This document shows, in pieces, positions 48,848-56,822 of a stretch of 64,000 nt of DNA. Under the pieces are notes generated by a model. It worked only from the letters and a program-made list of their open reading frames with translations, did not search any database and was not told the DNA's origin. The translations under genes and the position numbers were made by a program. The DNA lies in NCBI GenBank assembly GCA_017642425.1, contig JAGCPB010000064.1, positions 1-64,000 of the forward strand, in the 5' to 3' direction. The first letter of the stretch is position 1. The number at the start of each line of letters is the position of its first letter. This stretch comes from Bacteroidaceae bacterium. Lineage in GTDB: Bacteria; Bacteroidota; Bacteroidia; Bacteroidales; Bacteroidaceae.

Positions 48848-49894
48848 TCAGTGCAGTATCAGGAACAGCAATTCTTTCAAAAGTCCCTCCCCTGTATTGG
48901 CTGTAGCGTCAACACCTTTGGATTTGGCATCATATCTGCGTATGGTATTTATAATCTTCATGGTTTGTGTCGCCGTATAATTACGCATACCGGTTGTGTA
49001 GTCCCCGACTCCCCAGGTACTCTTAAGATCCAACTGGTCTGCTATACCCCGGTCTGTTTTGTCCGGTGCGTAGAAAGCCAGCATAAGATTGGCAAAATAC
49101 GGGAAAATGGCAGCCGTCACCAACTGGATGGGATACATTTTTGGATTACTCTCATAATATGCTGCAATCTTGTTGGCTTTCTGAACATTCTTGTTTATGA
49201 TAGCGTCCCTGAACTCAAATATATTGTAGTCCTTGCTTATGCCAACATGTTCTTCAATAAATTCCGGGGTTATCTCCTTTACTCCATCAGGCATTGCCGT
49301 GACAAGTTTCTCAAGTTCTCCGTTCATACGGCTCAGGTCTGCGCCTACAAATTCGCTCATCATGGACATTCCTTTAGGAGACATCTTGAGCCCATGTTCA
49401 TTTAGGAATTCGCCTATAAAATCCGGCAGCGCATCATCCTTAACCTTCTTGGACTCAAACAGAACACCGGCTTTCTCAATGGCAGCTACAATCTTCTTGC
49501 GCTTATCCAACGAGCCATTCTTATGACAGAACACAAGTATGGTGCTGTTCTGCGGATGCAGCAGATATGCGCCTAATATATCCGATACACTTCCGCCCGA
49601 TTCAGAATCACGTTTCATAAGGTGTTGCGCCTCCTTGACAATGATCACCTGGCGGTCAGCCCCCATGGGATAAGCTCTAGCGCGCTGAATAACCTCATTC
49701 ATTGAAGTTTCGTTGCCATAGAGCACCAACTGGTTGAAATCTCTTGCCTCCTCCGGCAGAGCATGTTCCCTTATATAGTCCGATATGGAATCAATGAAGA
49801 ACGGTTCGTCCCCCATCAGGTAATATACCGGCTGGTATACCCCTTTTTCAAGTTCCTTAAGAACCTGACGGTATGCGGTTCCCGATGTTGCCAT
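48848..49894 (-). CDS. holA: DNA polymerase III subunit delta
   Basis: A 348-residue clamp-loader delta subunit, which opens the sliding clamp. Typical features are the N-terminal VYYLMGDEPFFIDSISDYI, a degenerate AAA+ fold without a functional Walker A, the VIIVKEAQHL segment, STILVFCHKNGSLDKRKK and a C-terminal collar domain. It is oriented away from the HSDR_N-like gene; a -7 element (TATCTTTG on the minus strand, 49955-49962) lies about 60 bases upstream. Confidence 0.92.
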   Translation of the reverse strand: MATSGTAYRQVLKELEKGVYQPVYYLMGDEPFFIDSISDYIREHALPEEARDFNQLVLYGNETSMNEVIQRARAYPMGADRQVIIVKEAQHLMKRDSESGGSVSDILGAYLLHPQNSTILVFCHKNGSLDKRKKIVAAIEKAGVLFESKKVKDDALPDFIGEFLNEHGLKMSPKGMSMMSEFVGADLSRMNGELEKLVTAMPDGVKEITPEFIEEHVGISKDYNIFEFRDAIINKNVQKANKIAAYYESNPKMYPIQLVTAAIFPYFANLMLAFYAPDKTDRGIADQLDLKSTWGVGDYTTGMRNYTATQTMKIINTIRRYDAKSKGVDATANTGEGLLKELLFLILH

Positions 49895-49961
49895 TTCAAA
49901 TCCTTTTAGTAAATTCGCAACTCAAGAGTATGAATACTCATTTTGAGTTGTTTACAAAGAT

Positions 49962-50414
49962 ATGACTGATAATTTGAATTTGCCACCATTTGAGCCGAAA
50001 ATATCCGAACAGGGCGGAAAATTATCCATTTGGGACCCTATTCGCATGATTTGGACACCCCTTACCCCCGAGGAAAACGTACGTCAGGCATTCGTTTCAT
50101 ATCTAATCAACTACAAAGGATTCCCCGCATCACATATCGCCAATGAGCAGGCCATTGAACTGAACTCAATGTCCCGTCGCTGCGACAGTGTCATCTATGA
50201 CAAGGCCGGCGCGCCAAAAGTCATAGTGGAGTACAAACGCCCATCGGTAGCAATCACCCAGAAAGTCTTTGACCAGATAGCCAGATACAATTTAGTACTC
50301 CATGTAGACTACCTCATAGTCAGCAACGGCCTAAAGCACTACTGTGTAAAAATGGAATATCCTGCAGGAAAATACGTTTTCCTACAGGATATTCCTGATT
50401 ATACTGAGATTTGA
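49962..50414 (+). CDS. HSDR_N-like PD-(D/E)xK domain protein
   Basis: A 150-residue protein related to the N-terminal nuclease domain of type I restriction R subunits. The core motif is Asp75 (RRCDSVIYD) followed by Glu90-x-Lys92 (VIVEYKRPS), with a downstream Gln-containing helix (VFDQIARYN). It occurs alone, without methylase or specificity genes, and similar stand-alone proteins are common beside holA in Bacteroidales. DNA cleavage is possible but unproven. Its stop is one base from the stop of the convergent zinc ribbon gene. Confidence 0.85.
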   Translation: MTDNLNLPPFEPKISEQGGKLSIWDPIRMIWTPLTPEENVRQAFVSYLINYKGFPASHIANEQAIELNSMSRRCDSVIYDKAGAPKVIVEYKRPSVAITQKVFDQIARYNLVLHVDYLIVSNGLKHYCVKMEYPAGKYVFLQDIPDYTEI

Positions 50415-50415
50415 A

Positions 50416-51243
50416 TCAATCTTCTTCGGCAGCAGCCTTACGGGTGCGACGCTTGGGAGCCTCAACGTGCTTGACTTCCTCCTTTACACCTGCCAGCTCT
50501 GGATCAATCATGATACGTCCGCAGTACTCGCAAACTATGATTTTCTTGCGCATGCGGATATCAAGCTGACGCTGTGGCGGAATCTTGTTAAAGCAACCGC
50601 CGCATGACTCACGCTGTACATAAACGATACCCAGACCGTTGCGGGTGTTGTTGCGGATACGCTTGAATGACTGCAGCAGACGGGGCTCGATATTCATTTC
50701 AAGAGCCTTGCATCTGTCACGCAATCTCTCCTCTTCCTGTCGGTTTTCCTCAATAATCTCATGCAGCTCTGACTTCTTGACCTCAAGGTCCTGCTGTTTC
50801 TCAGCAACGATAGCCCTGTTTGTCTCAATCTCCTCCTTCTTGGTGCTGATAGCGTTTGTGAACTCACGGATACGCTTATCGGCCAGCTCAATCTCCAGGT
50901 TCTTGAACTCAATCTCCTTGTTCAGTGAATCAAACTCACGGTTGTTGCTTACGTGGTCCTGCTGCTCCTGATACTTGGCAATGGCAGCTTTTGAAACCTC
51001 AATTGTGTTCTTGTTCTCTGCAACGCCCTTGCTCATCTCGACTACATCGGCACTGGCCTTCTCGATACGTGTGGTCAGACCGGCAATCTCATCCTCAAGG
51101 TCCTGAACCTCAAGAGGCAGTTCGCCGCGCAGTGTCTTGATCTTGTCAATCTCGGTCAGCATGGTCTGCAGCTGATACAGTGACTGGAGTTTCTCCTCAA
51201 CAGAGTACTCGCTCGGGTCTTTCTTTACTTCTTTTGTTGCCAT
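50416..51243 (-). CDS. Coiled-coil C4-type zinc ribbon protein
   Basis: A 275-residue protein with a long coiled coil (about 15-185), then a zinc ribbon with cysteines CGGC and CEYC separated by about 20 residues, and a basic tail (RRTRKAA). It resembles the family annotated as zf-RING_7 or DUF164-like, possibly involved in nucleic acid or protein interactions. It begins two bases after the Nif3-like gene ends, so the two form an operon, a pairing that is conserved in many bacteria. Confidence 0.88.
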   Translation of the reverse strand: MATKEVKKDPSEYSVEEKLQSLYQLQTMLTEIDKIKTLRGELPLEVQDLEDEIAGLTTRIEKASADVVEMSKGVAENKNTIEVSKAAIAKYQEQQDHVSNNREFDSLNKEIEFKNLEIELADKRIREFTNAISTKKEEIETNRAIVAEKQQDLEVKKSELHEIIEENRQEEERLRDRCKALEMNIEPRLLQSFKRIRNNTRNGLGIVYVQRESCGGCFNKIPPQRQLDIRMRKKIIVCEYCGRIMIDPELAGVKEEVKHVEAPKRRTRKAAAEED

Positions 51244-51245
51244 AG

Positions 51246-52022
51246 TTATATGTAATAATTTATCGGATTCGTCTTGTTTGCGGTCTTTAGCACTCTCAGT
51301 TCCGGGAATGCCTCCTTCAGGATGTCGGCAATCAGGTCAACCGTGAACTGCTCGCTCTCAAAATGACCGGCCTCAATCAGCTTGATGGTGCCGTCATATC
51401 CAAAGAACCTATGATACCCTATCTCACCGGTCATGAATGCATCGGCCCCCGCAGCAACAGCCTTGTCTGTCAGAAACGCACCTGAACCTCCGCATACAGC
51501 CATACGCTTGATTGGTCTGCCCAGTTCTCCGTTATGCCTTATGCAGGTTACACCAAACTTCTCTTTGACAAGAGCCAGCAACTGCTGCTCGGTCATGGAT
51601 TTAGGGAATCGGCCGATAATACCGGCACCGTTTCCATCAGGTTGCTCATCAAGAGGTCTAACATCGGTCAGTCCAAGAACGTTTGCGATGCGCATATTCA
51701 CGCCCTTGTAAGCGTTGTCCAGATTGGTGTGGCTTGCGTAGATGGTTATTCCCACGCGTACGGCGCTCATCACGATGCTTCCTATGCTGTCATCGGTAAG
51801 ACGTTTGAGCGGGCGGAACAGCAGCGGATGGTGCGAAATGATCATATTGCATCCGTTGTTGATGGCCTCGTCAACAACCTGACGGGTCACGTCCAGACAC
51901 AATAAAACCCCTGAAACTTCGGTCTCTGTAGTTCCAACCTGCAAGCCTGAATTATCGTAATCATCCTGCAGTGGCAGAGGCGCGAAACTCTCAAGGGCAT
52001 CAATTACCTCCCTGATTTTCAT
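51246..52022 (-). CDS. Nif3-like dinuclear metal protein
   Basis: About 258 residues of the Nif3/DUF34 family, which form toroidal hexamers with dinuclear metal sites. Motifs are DDYDNSGLQVG near the start, IISHHPLLFRPLKR with metal His residues, ASHTNLDNA and a C-terminal GHFESEQF. Biochemical function is still debated; GTP cyclohydrolase and metal-chaperone roles have been proposed. The start at 52022 is chosen because the upstream ATG (52046) lies inside the predicted -7 element TACCTTTG (52044-52051, minus strand). Confidence 0.92.
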   Translation of the reverse strand: MKIREVIDALESFAPLPLQDDYDNSGLQVGTTETEVSGVLLCLDVTRQVVDEAINNGCNMIISHHPLLFRPLKRLTDDSIGSIVMSAVRVGITIYASHTNLDNAYKGVNMRIANVLGLTDVRPLDEQPDGNGAGIIGRFPKSMTEQQLLALVKEKFGVTCIRHNGELGRPIKRMAVCGGSGAFLTDKAVAAGADAFMTGEIGYHRFFGYDGTIKLIEAGHFESEQFTVDLIADILKEAFPELRVLKTANKTNPINYYI

Positions 52023-52070
52023 CACCTTTATCTTTCTGTGCTGCAAAGGTAATAAAAATTTGTGAATACG

Positions 52071-53672
52071 TTACTTTTTCTTCATTGTGATAATGAATCT
52101 CTCACCTTCAATCTTGTGCCGGATATCGGCATAGCCTTCACAACTTATGTGCAGGATGTTCTGGGGATTGACGGAATCAAACCTGAACTCGCCGTTAGCG
52201 CCGGTTCTTGTCTCGGATATGATATTACCCTTTGGGTCCCGCTCAGTTATGACTGCATCCTTAAGTGGTCCGATGGCATTCATCACCACTCCTGTGAAAG
52301 CGGAATCTGTTGTGGGTTTCCTACCCGTCACCACAACTACTTTCTGCTTTGAAAACCGAGGCCGTCTGGTGACTTTGACATCGTTCAGGTTAAAATAATT
52401 CCATACATTATCGATTGTATACCAAAAAGAAGAATATTCCTCATCAATCTCCTTTTCAGCAATTTTCTTCACGACAGGTTCATATTTCAAGAACTTGCCC
52501 CTTTCCTCATCATAGCGCGTAAGAGAGGCCTTGAGCATCAGGACATCCGGATCCTTTACTTGCAGGTAGAAGAAACCGCGCTCATCGGTACATGTGGCAT
52601 TAACCAGTCTTCCTTTGCTGTCAGTCTCCTTTACGATGCATCCGCCGCTGCCCCAGTAATCTACAAATACATTGCCGATTATGTAATCATTGTAATGTCT
52701 GACCATTTCGTAATTGCTCAAATCATTGGAGCTTATCCAGTGATATGATTCATATGCTGTCTCCGATGGATTATAGTAAGGTGTAACCTCCCATCGGTTG
52801 GCATTAGCCATCGGCTCCGGCCCCAGTTGACTCTTAAAATCATAATACACATTACACCAGGGGATATTCAGAAGTATCTCTTTCCAATGTTCGGCAGCCT
52901 TACCATCCATCAAGACCTTAACCACATTGAAATCCCGGGCAATATCCACTTTGGGACCCTTCTGATACACTTTTGCACGGTCAATATCTCTCTTTGCCGC
53001 CTCAATCAGATTGCCGGCCTCCCATTCACTCTTCTCCATAACGGCAGTTGACATTACATCGTCAATCCTGTCCCTGTCATATTTATAGTAATTAAGGACA
53101 ACGCGGTAACCTGCGCTGTCTTTCTGCAGGAACATACCATAGGGCTTATAACCGTACGGGCTGAATGTATATCCGCATATAAAACTGTCAGGAACCACCT
53201 CAATCAGGCTCTCCTCATAATCACATACAATGAATCTCTCCTCATTCTCAGACGCATCATATGCAGGAACCATATCACTAAGGTCGGGCTCCGGTTCAGG
53301 CTCGGGTTCAGGCTCCGGCTCTGGCTTATCTCTCAATGATATCTGATAATATAACCGGTTGATTGAAACAACCGTATCCCGGTACCCTCTTTTGGAAAAC
53401 CTGATACTGTCCTTAGGATTTATCAGCATGAAATTGAAAACGCCCTTGCTGTCAGTAGGCACTTCCTTCAAGGTGTCACCAGCCGCATTCAGTTCAATTA
53501 CACTGACTCTGTCAATATAATGTCCCAGGCTATCAGTGACTAAGCCTCTGACCCAATCGCCGGCCACCGGCTTATTCTGTGCCGTTACCGATAATACAGC
53601 CGATTCAAGCAACAGCTGTACCAGAATTACGTAAATGGAAAGGGCCTTTCTCATATTTGTTTTATTGATCAT
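52071..53672 (-). CDS. Exported protein with carboxypeptidase-regulatory-like domains
   Basis: A 533-residue protein with a signal peptide (cleavage after VTA-Q) and at least three beta-sandwich domains of the carboxypeptidase regulatory type: VRGLVTDSLGHYIDRVSV (about 41-115), IGNVFVDYWGSGGCIVKETD (about 330-400) and FTGVVMNAIGPLKDAVITE (about 458-530). A Pro-Glu repeat linker (about 118-130) separates the first from a beta-rich domain. It looks like a secreted or surface scaffold protein of unknown role. A second ATG six codons in is an alternative start. Confidence 0.75.
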   Translation of the reverse strand: MINKTNMRKALSIYVILVQLLLESAVLSVTAQNKPVAGDWVRGLVTDSLGHYIDRVSVIELNAAGDTLKEVPTDSKGVFNFMLINPKDSIRFSKRGYRDTVVSINRLYYQISLRDKPEPEPEPEPEPEPDLSDMVPAYDASENEERFIVCDYEESLIEVVPDSFICGYTFSPYGYKPYGMFLQKDSAGYRVVLNYYKYDRDRIDDVMSTAVMEKSEWEAGNLIEAAKRDIDRAKVYQKGPKVDIARDFNVVKVLMDGKAAEHWKEILLNIPWCNVYYDFKSQLGPEPMANANRWEVTPYYNPSETAYESYHWISSNDLSNYEMVRHYNDYIIGNVFVDYWGSGGCIVKETDSKGRLVNATCTDERGFFYLQVKDPDVLMLKASLTRYDEERGKFLKYEPVVKKIAEKEIDEEYSSFWYTIDNVWNYFNLNDVKVTRRPRFSKQKVVVVTGRKPTTDSAFTGVVMNAIGPLKDAVITERDPKGNIISETRTGANGEFRFDSVNPQNILHISCEGYADIRHKIEGERFIITMKKK

Positions 53673-53723
53673 CGGGTAATAACGTCAAGCGCCCCGTTAA
53701 TTCCCCACACAAACCATTCGATT

Positions 53724-53781
53724 TCCCACCTGGGTTTTTAAAAAATCCCACCTGGGAAATATATTTTTCTCAGGTGGGATT
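53724..53781 (-). terminator. Terminator after pncB, with repeated TCCCACCTGGG
   Basis: AATCCCACCTG / CAGGTGGGATT (53744-53754 and 53771-53781) form an 11-base-pair stem, followed on the minus strand by TTTTTTAAAAA. A further TCCCACCTGGG copy sits at 53724-53734. Confidence 0.8.
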
Positions 53782-53789
53782 GTACTTTA

Positions 53790-54986
53790 TTAAATCAAGC
53801 CAAGGATAACTTTGTAGGAGTGAACCTCATCGGGATCACCCAGCTCCTTGCCCGGGGTGTCGGACAGTTTTACGCAGCGGTAGACGTGCTGGCGGGGGTT
53901 GACCTGGAAGGTCTTGAGTTTCATTACGATGTTTAACGGATCTACAGTGCCTACATCGTTAGTGAGGTTTGTGCCGATGCCGAACGATACCTTTATCCTA
54001 CCCTCAAAGTACTTCTGGATGGCCAGGGCACGGTCAAAGTCAAGGGCGTCACTGAACACTATTGACTTGGTCATGGGGTCTATGTGGTATGACTCGTATT
54101 TGGCTATGATCTTGTCGCCGAACTCAAACGGATCGCCGCTGTCGTGACGTACGCCGTCATATAGTTTGGCCATATCGAGCGAGAAATTGCGAAGGAACAC
54201 GCGCGTTGTAAAGCAGTCAGGCAGCATCGTACCCATGTTTCCGCCGAATATCTGAGCCCAGTTGCGCATAACGTAATAGTTAGCCTCCTTGGGTCCCATG
54301 AATGCGGCAGTTGCCATCATAAGCTCGTGAGCCATAGTGCCGATAGGCTTCAGGTCCGGACGGATTGACTGGTATTTCATTGCGAAATATACGGTCGATG
54401 AGCCGATGAAATACTTGGCGTGGCGTGTCAGATACTCGGTTACATGATCCTCAACCTCACGTGAGTAGCGGCGGCGCATACCAAAGTTTGCAAACTTGAG
54501 CTTGTTCTCGTTTGATATTGCAACCTTCTTCTCCAGATGGCTGTCTATGTATGCCCAGTCCGGCTCGGTTTTCTCATATATCTTGTAATATACCTCCGAT
54601 ACCGTACTCAGAATGGGGATTTCATACAGTGTGACCTTGTAGATAAGGTCTTTTGCCTCAATGTGCAGGTGGCCCTCCTCATCAAGCGATATGTCGATTA
54701 TATCGGCATTGAACCTGAAGCCTTTGAGCCACTCAAAATAGCACTGAGGTATGAAATAGATATTGGAGAGGCACCATTTGAACTCCTCATCGGTCAGGGC
54801 CAGTGTCTCCAGTTTCTTGAACTCCTTACGTAAGAGATTCACAAACTCCGGCGTGAACTTCATGCCGTTGCGGTCATTGAAACTGAATGTGCCTATACCA
54901 TCGGGAGTAGTCCGCTGGTAATAGTATGACATGGAGAATTTATAGAGGTCATTCTCCAACACACTCTTTACTATAGTGCTCTCCAT
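53790..54986 (-). CDS. pncB: Nicotinate phosphoribosyltransferase
   Basis: PncB makes nicotinate mononucleotide from nicotinate and PRPP in NAD salvage. The 398-residue protein has YKFSMSYYYQR near the N-terminus, the active-site histidine region GVRHDSGDPFEFG, and FGIGTNLTNDVG for phosphate binding. It lies seven bases downstream of a nicotinamidase gene; together they convert nicotinamide to NaMN. Confidence 0.95.
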   Translation of the reverse strand: MESTIVKSVLENDLYKFSMSYYYQRTTPDGIGTFSFNDRNGMKFTPEFVNLLRKEFKKLETLALTDEEFKWCLSNIYFIPQCYFEWLKGFRFNADIIDISLDEEGHLHIEAKDLIYKVTLYEIPILSTVSEVYYKIYEKTEPDWAYIDSHLEKKVAISNENKLKFANFGMRRRYSREVEDHVTEYLTRHAKYFIGSSTVYFAMKYQSIRPDLKPIGTMAHELMMATAAFMGPKEANYYVMRNWAQIFGGNMGTMLPDCFTTRVFLRNFSLDMAKLYDGVRHDSGDPFEFGDKIIAKYESYHIDPMTKSIVFSDALDFDRALAIQKYFEGRIKVSFGIGTNLTNDVGTVDPLNIVMKLKTFQVNPRQHVYRCVKLSDTPGKELGDPDEVHSYKVILGLI

Positions 54987-54993
54987 AAAATCC

Positions 54994-55632
54994 TTATTTA
55001 TAAATCTTTATCTTATTCTCGTTCATGTAGGTAACCAGAGGCTCGTTGCTCTCGATGGATGCTACGCCCTCCAGGTAGACTGAGAGTTCAAAACCTACCT
55101 CCTTGCTAAGACGAACCAGGTTCTTGAGTGTCTCCAGGACGCAGTACTCGGCAGCTATACCGCATACAACAACCTTGTCACCCTTTACAAACAGGTCCTG
55201 GTCATTACCCTTGGTGTTCTCAAACTGACCGTACTCCTCCTTATCCTGAGCCTGGCCCTTGGGCAGGAAACGTACGTTATTGATATCCAGATTGTCCAGA
55301 ATACCGTCAGGCAGAGCTGCGCCAACAGTGTAGCGTACGCAGTGCTGAGGCCAGATACCGCCGTTTGCCTTGAATGAGCAGTGGTTCCATGGATGCCAGT
55401 CAAGGGTAAAATATACCTTGTCAAACTTGGTAAGGACGCTCTTTACAGGCTCCACAACGCGTGTGCCGTCGGTAGCAGGCAGGTTTCCGTCAATGAAATC
55501 CTTCTGAAGGTCAACCACTACCATAATGTTTGCGGGTTCACGGTTTGTCATAACTGTCTGTTTTTTGTTTCCTGTGCAAGCCACCACAGCCAAGAATGCG
55601 ACAGCAGCGGCAAAAATCCTGATTGCTTTCAT
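54994..55632 (-). CDS. pncA: Exported nicotinamidase (isochorismatase family, probable lipoprotein)
   Basis: About 212 residues from MKAIRIF: a lipoprotein-type signal (VVAC, Cys19), then the isochorismatase fold with Asp41 (DLQKDF), metal ligands Asp78, His80 and His84 (DWHPWNH), Lys125 and nucleophile Cys164 (AAEYCVLE). These are nicotinamidase signatures. Nicotinamidases are usually cytosolic, so the signal peptide is notable. A more distal ATG at 55659 would lie at the promoter. It is co-transcribed with pncB, which strongly supports nicotinamide as substrate. Confidence 0.88.
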   Translation of the reverse strand: MKAIRIFAAAVAFLAVVACTGNKKQTVMTNREPANIMVVVDLQKDFIDGNLPATDGTRVVEPVKSVLTKFDKVYFTLDWHPWNHCSFKANGGIWPQHCVRYTVGAALPDGILDNLDINNVRFLPKGQAQDKEEYGQFENTKGNDQDLFVKGDKVVVCGIAAEYCVLETLKNLVRLSKEVGFELSVYLEGVASIESNEPLVTYMNENKIKIYK

Positions 55633-55676
55633 TACAACAATTGTTATTTGAATGTGCAAATTTAGTGATTTCTTTC

Positions 55677-55684
55677 TATTTTTG
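55677..55684 (+). promoter_or_regulatory. -7 promoter element for the EEP lipoprotein gene
   Basis: TATTTTTG, 32 bases before the ATG. A minus-strand TAAATTTG (55657-55664) for the nicotinamidase lies next to it. Confidence 0.45.
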
Positions 55685-55716
55685 TTATTCTATTTGACAA
55701 AGCAACTGATAATAAC

Positions 55717-56787
55717 ATGTTTAGAAAGGATATTAAACTCTTACAGGCCGCTATCCTATTCTTAAGTATGGCTTTTATAACATCGTGCAATAATAATGAC
55801 GCCGATGACAACACCCCTCAAGGTGAACCGGTTGATGTTCAGGAAGAGTTCTCTATCGTAACTCTCAATGTAGATGGCCTGCCCAATACCATAAAAATCC
55901 TGGGAACGGTTCAGATAACCATAAATGAAGATGGTCCCGGTCAGGAACTGACACCCCAGATAAGCCGATATCTGGCAGATCATAGTTATGATTTCATAGC
56001 CGTTCAGGAAAACTTTGACTTCAATGAGCAACTCAGTTCAGCACTTAAGTCAGATTACAATCAGGATTCCTGGTATTGCGGTATTGATGTAAGCAAGATG
56101 GTCAATGCCCGTTTCCCTTGCGATGGAATCAATGGTTTCTGGAAAAAGGATATTGATGCAAAGTGTTCAGACAGTGTCAGTTGGACAACAGCCTACGGTA
56201 AATTCAACCATGCATGGGATGATATTGTGACCAAAGGTTTCCGCAGGTATGATGTAAAGCTAAAGGAAGGTTCCGAACTGGTAATATACAATATGCACAT
56301 GGATGCTGGTGATGATGCCGATGAATTTGCAGGCAATGATGGTCCGGACCGTCGTGCACGAATGGTCCAGTGGCGCCAGCTGCGGGATTACATTCTCAAG
56401 CATCTGGACAAACGCCCCGTAATAGTTGTCGGAGACCTGAACACCTGGTATGCCCGAGACAGTGTAAAGACCCAATTCATAGACTATATCGCACAAACCG
56501 GACGCGCCACCGTAAGCGATGTGTGGATAGAAATGGAACGTGGAGGCGTATACCCTGATATTGTGGATGGCATAGTCACCAGGGATCCCGGTTCAAAGGA
56601 TTGCAGCCGTAACGGTGAGGTTCTTGACAAGATTATCTATCTGAATCCCAAGAATGGTGGCAAGCTGACTCCCGTAAACGTAAACATTGATGAAACCGGC
56701 TATGTAAGAAGTGACGATTCAATGCCTTTGGGTGATCATTTCCCCCTTTCCGCCACCTTCATCGTTAATTCAACCGTATACAGATAA
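55717..56787 (+). CDS. Endonuclease/exonuclease/phosphatase-family lipoprotein
   Basis: A 356-residue lipoprotein (lipobox ITSC, Cys24) of the EEP superfamily, which includes DNase I, sphingomyelinases and inositol phosphatases. Motifs are TLNVDG, AVQENFD (metal Glu), VIYNMHMDAG (catalytic His), VVGDLNTW (Asp/Asn) and the terminal GDHFPLS (Asp-His). All key residues are present. Being exported and lipid-anchored, it may degrade extracellular DNA, sphingolipids or phosphoesters; the substrate cannot be decided. Confidence 0.85.
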   Translation: MFRKDIKLLQAAILFLSMAFITSCNNNDADDNTPQGEPVDVQEEFSIVTLNVDGLPNTIKILGTVQITINEDGPGQELTPQISRYLADHSYDFIAVQENFDFNEQLSSALKSDYNQDSWYCGIDVSKMVNARFPCDGINGFWKKDIDAKCSDSVSWTTAYGKFNHAWDDIVTKGFRRYDVKLKEGSELVIYNMHMDAGDDADEFAGNDGPDRRARMVQWRQLRDYILKHLDKRPVIVVGDLNTWYARDSVKTQFIDYIAQTGRATVSDVWIEMERGGVYPDIVDGIVTRDPGSKDCSRNGEVLDKIIYLNPKNGGKLTPVNVNIDETGYVRSDDSMPLGDHFPLSATFIVNSTVYR

Positions 56788-56794
56788 AAGATGT

Positions 56795-56802
56795 TATTTT
56801 TG
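56795..56802 (+). promoter_or_regulatory. -7 promoter element for the M3 peptidase gene
   Basis: TATTTTTG, 20 bases before the ATG, with no clear TTG at the expected spacing. Confidence 0.4.
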
Positions 56803-56822
56803 CAGTCAAATAACCCTATTAT

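Noticed and set aside
48809-49405. An open frame of about 198 codons on the plus strand opposite holA.
   Set aside because: It lies wholly within holA, has no promoter or start signal and no recognisable protein features; it is a shadow frame.
49962-50414. Part of a type I restriction-modification system.
   Set aside because: Only the HSDR_N-like nuclease fold is present; there is no helicase, methylase or specificity gene in the window.
53280-53335. A GGCTCCGGTTC-like repetitive tract.
   Set aside because: It encodes the Pro-Glu linker of the carboxypeptidase-regulatory-like protein.
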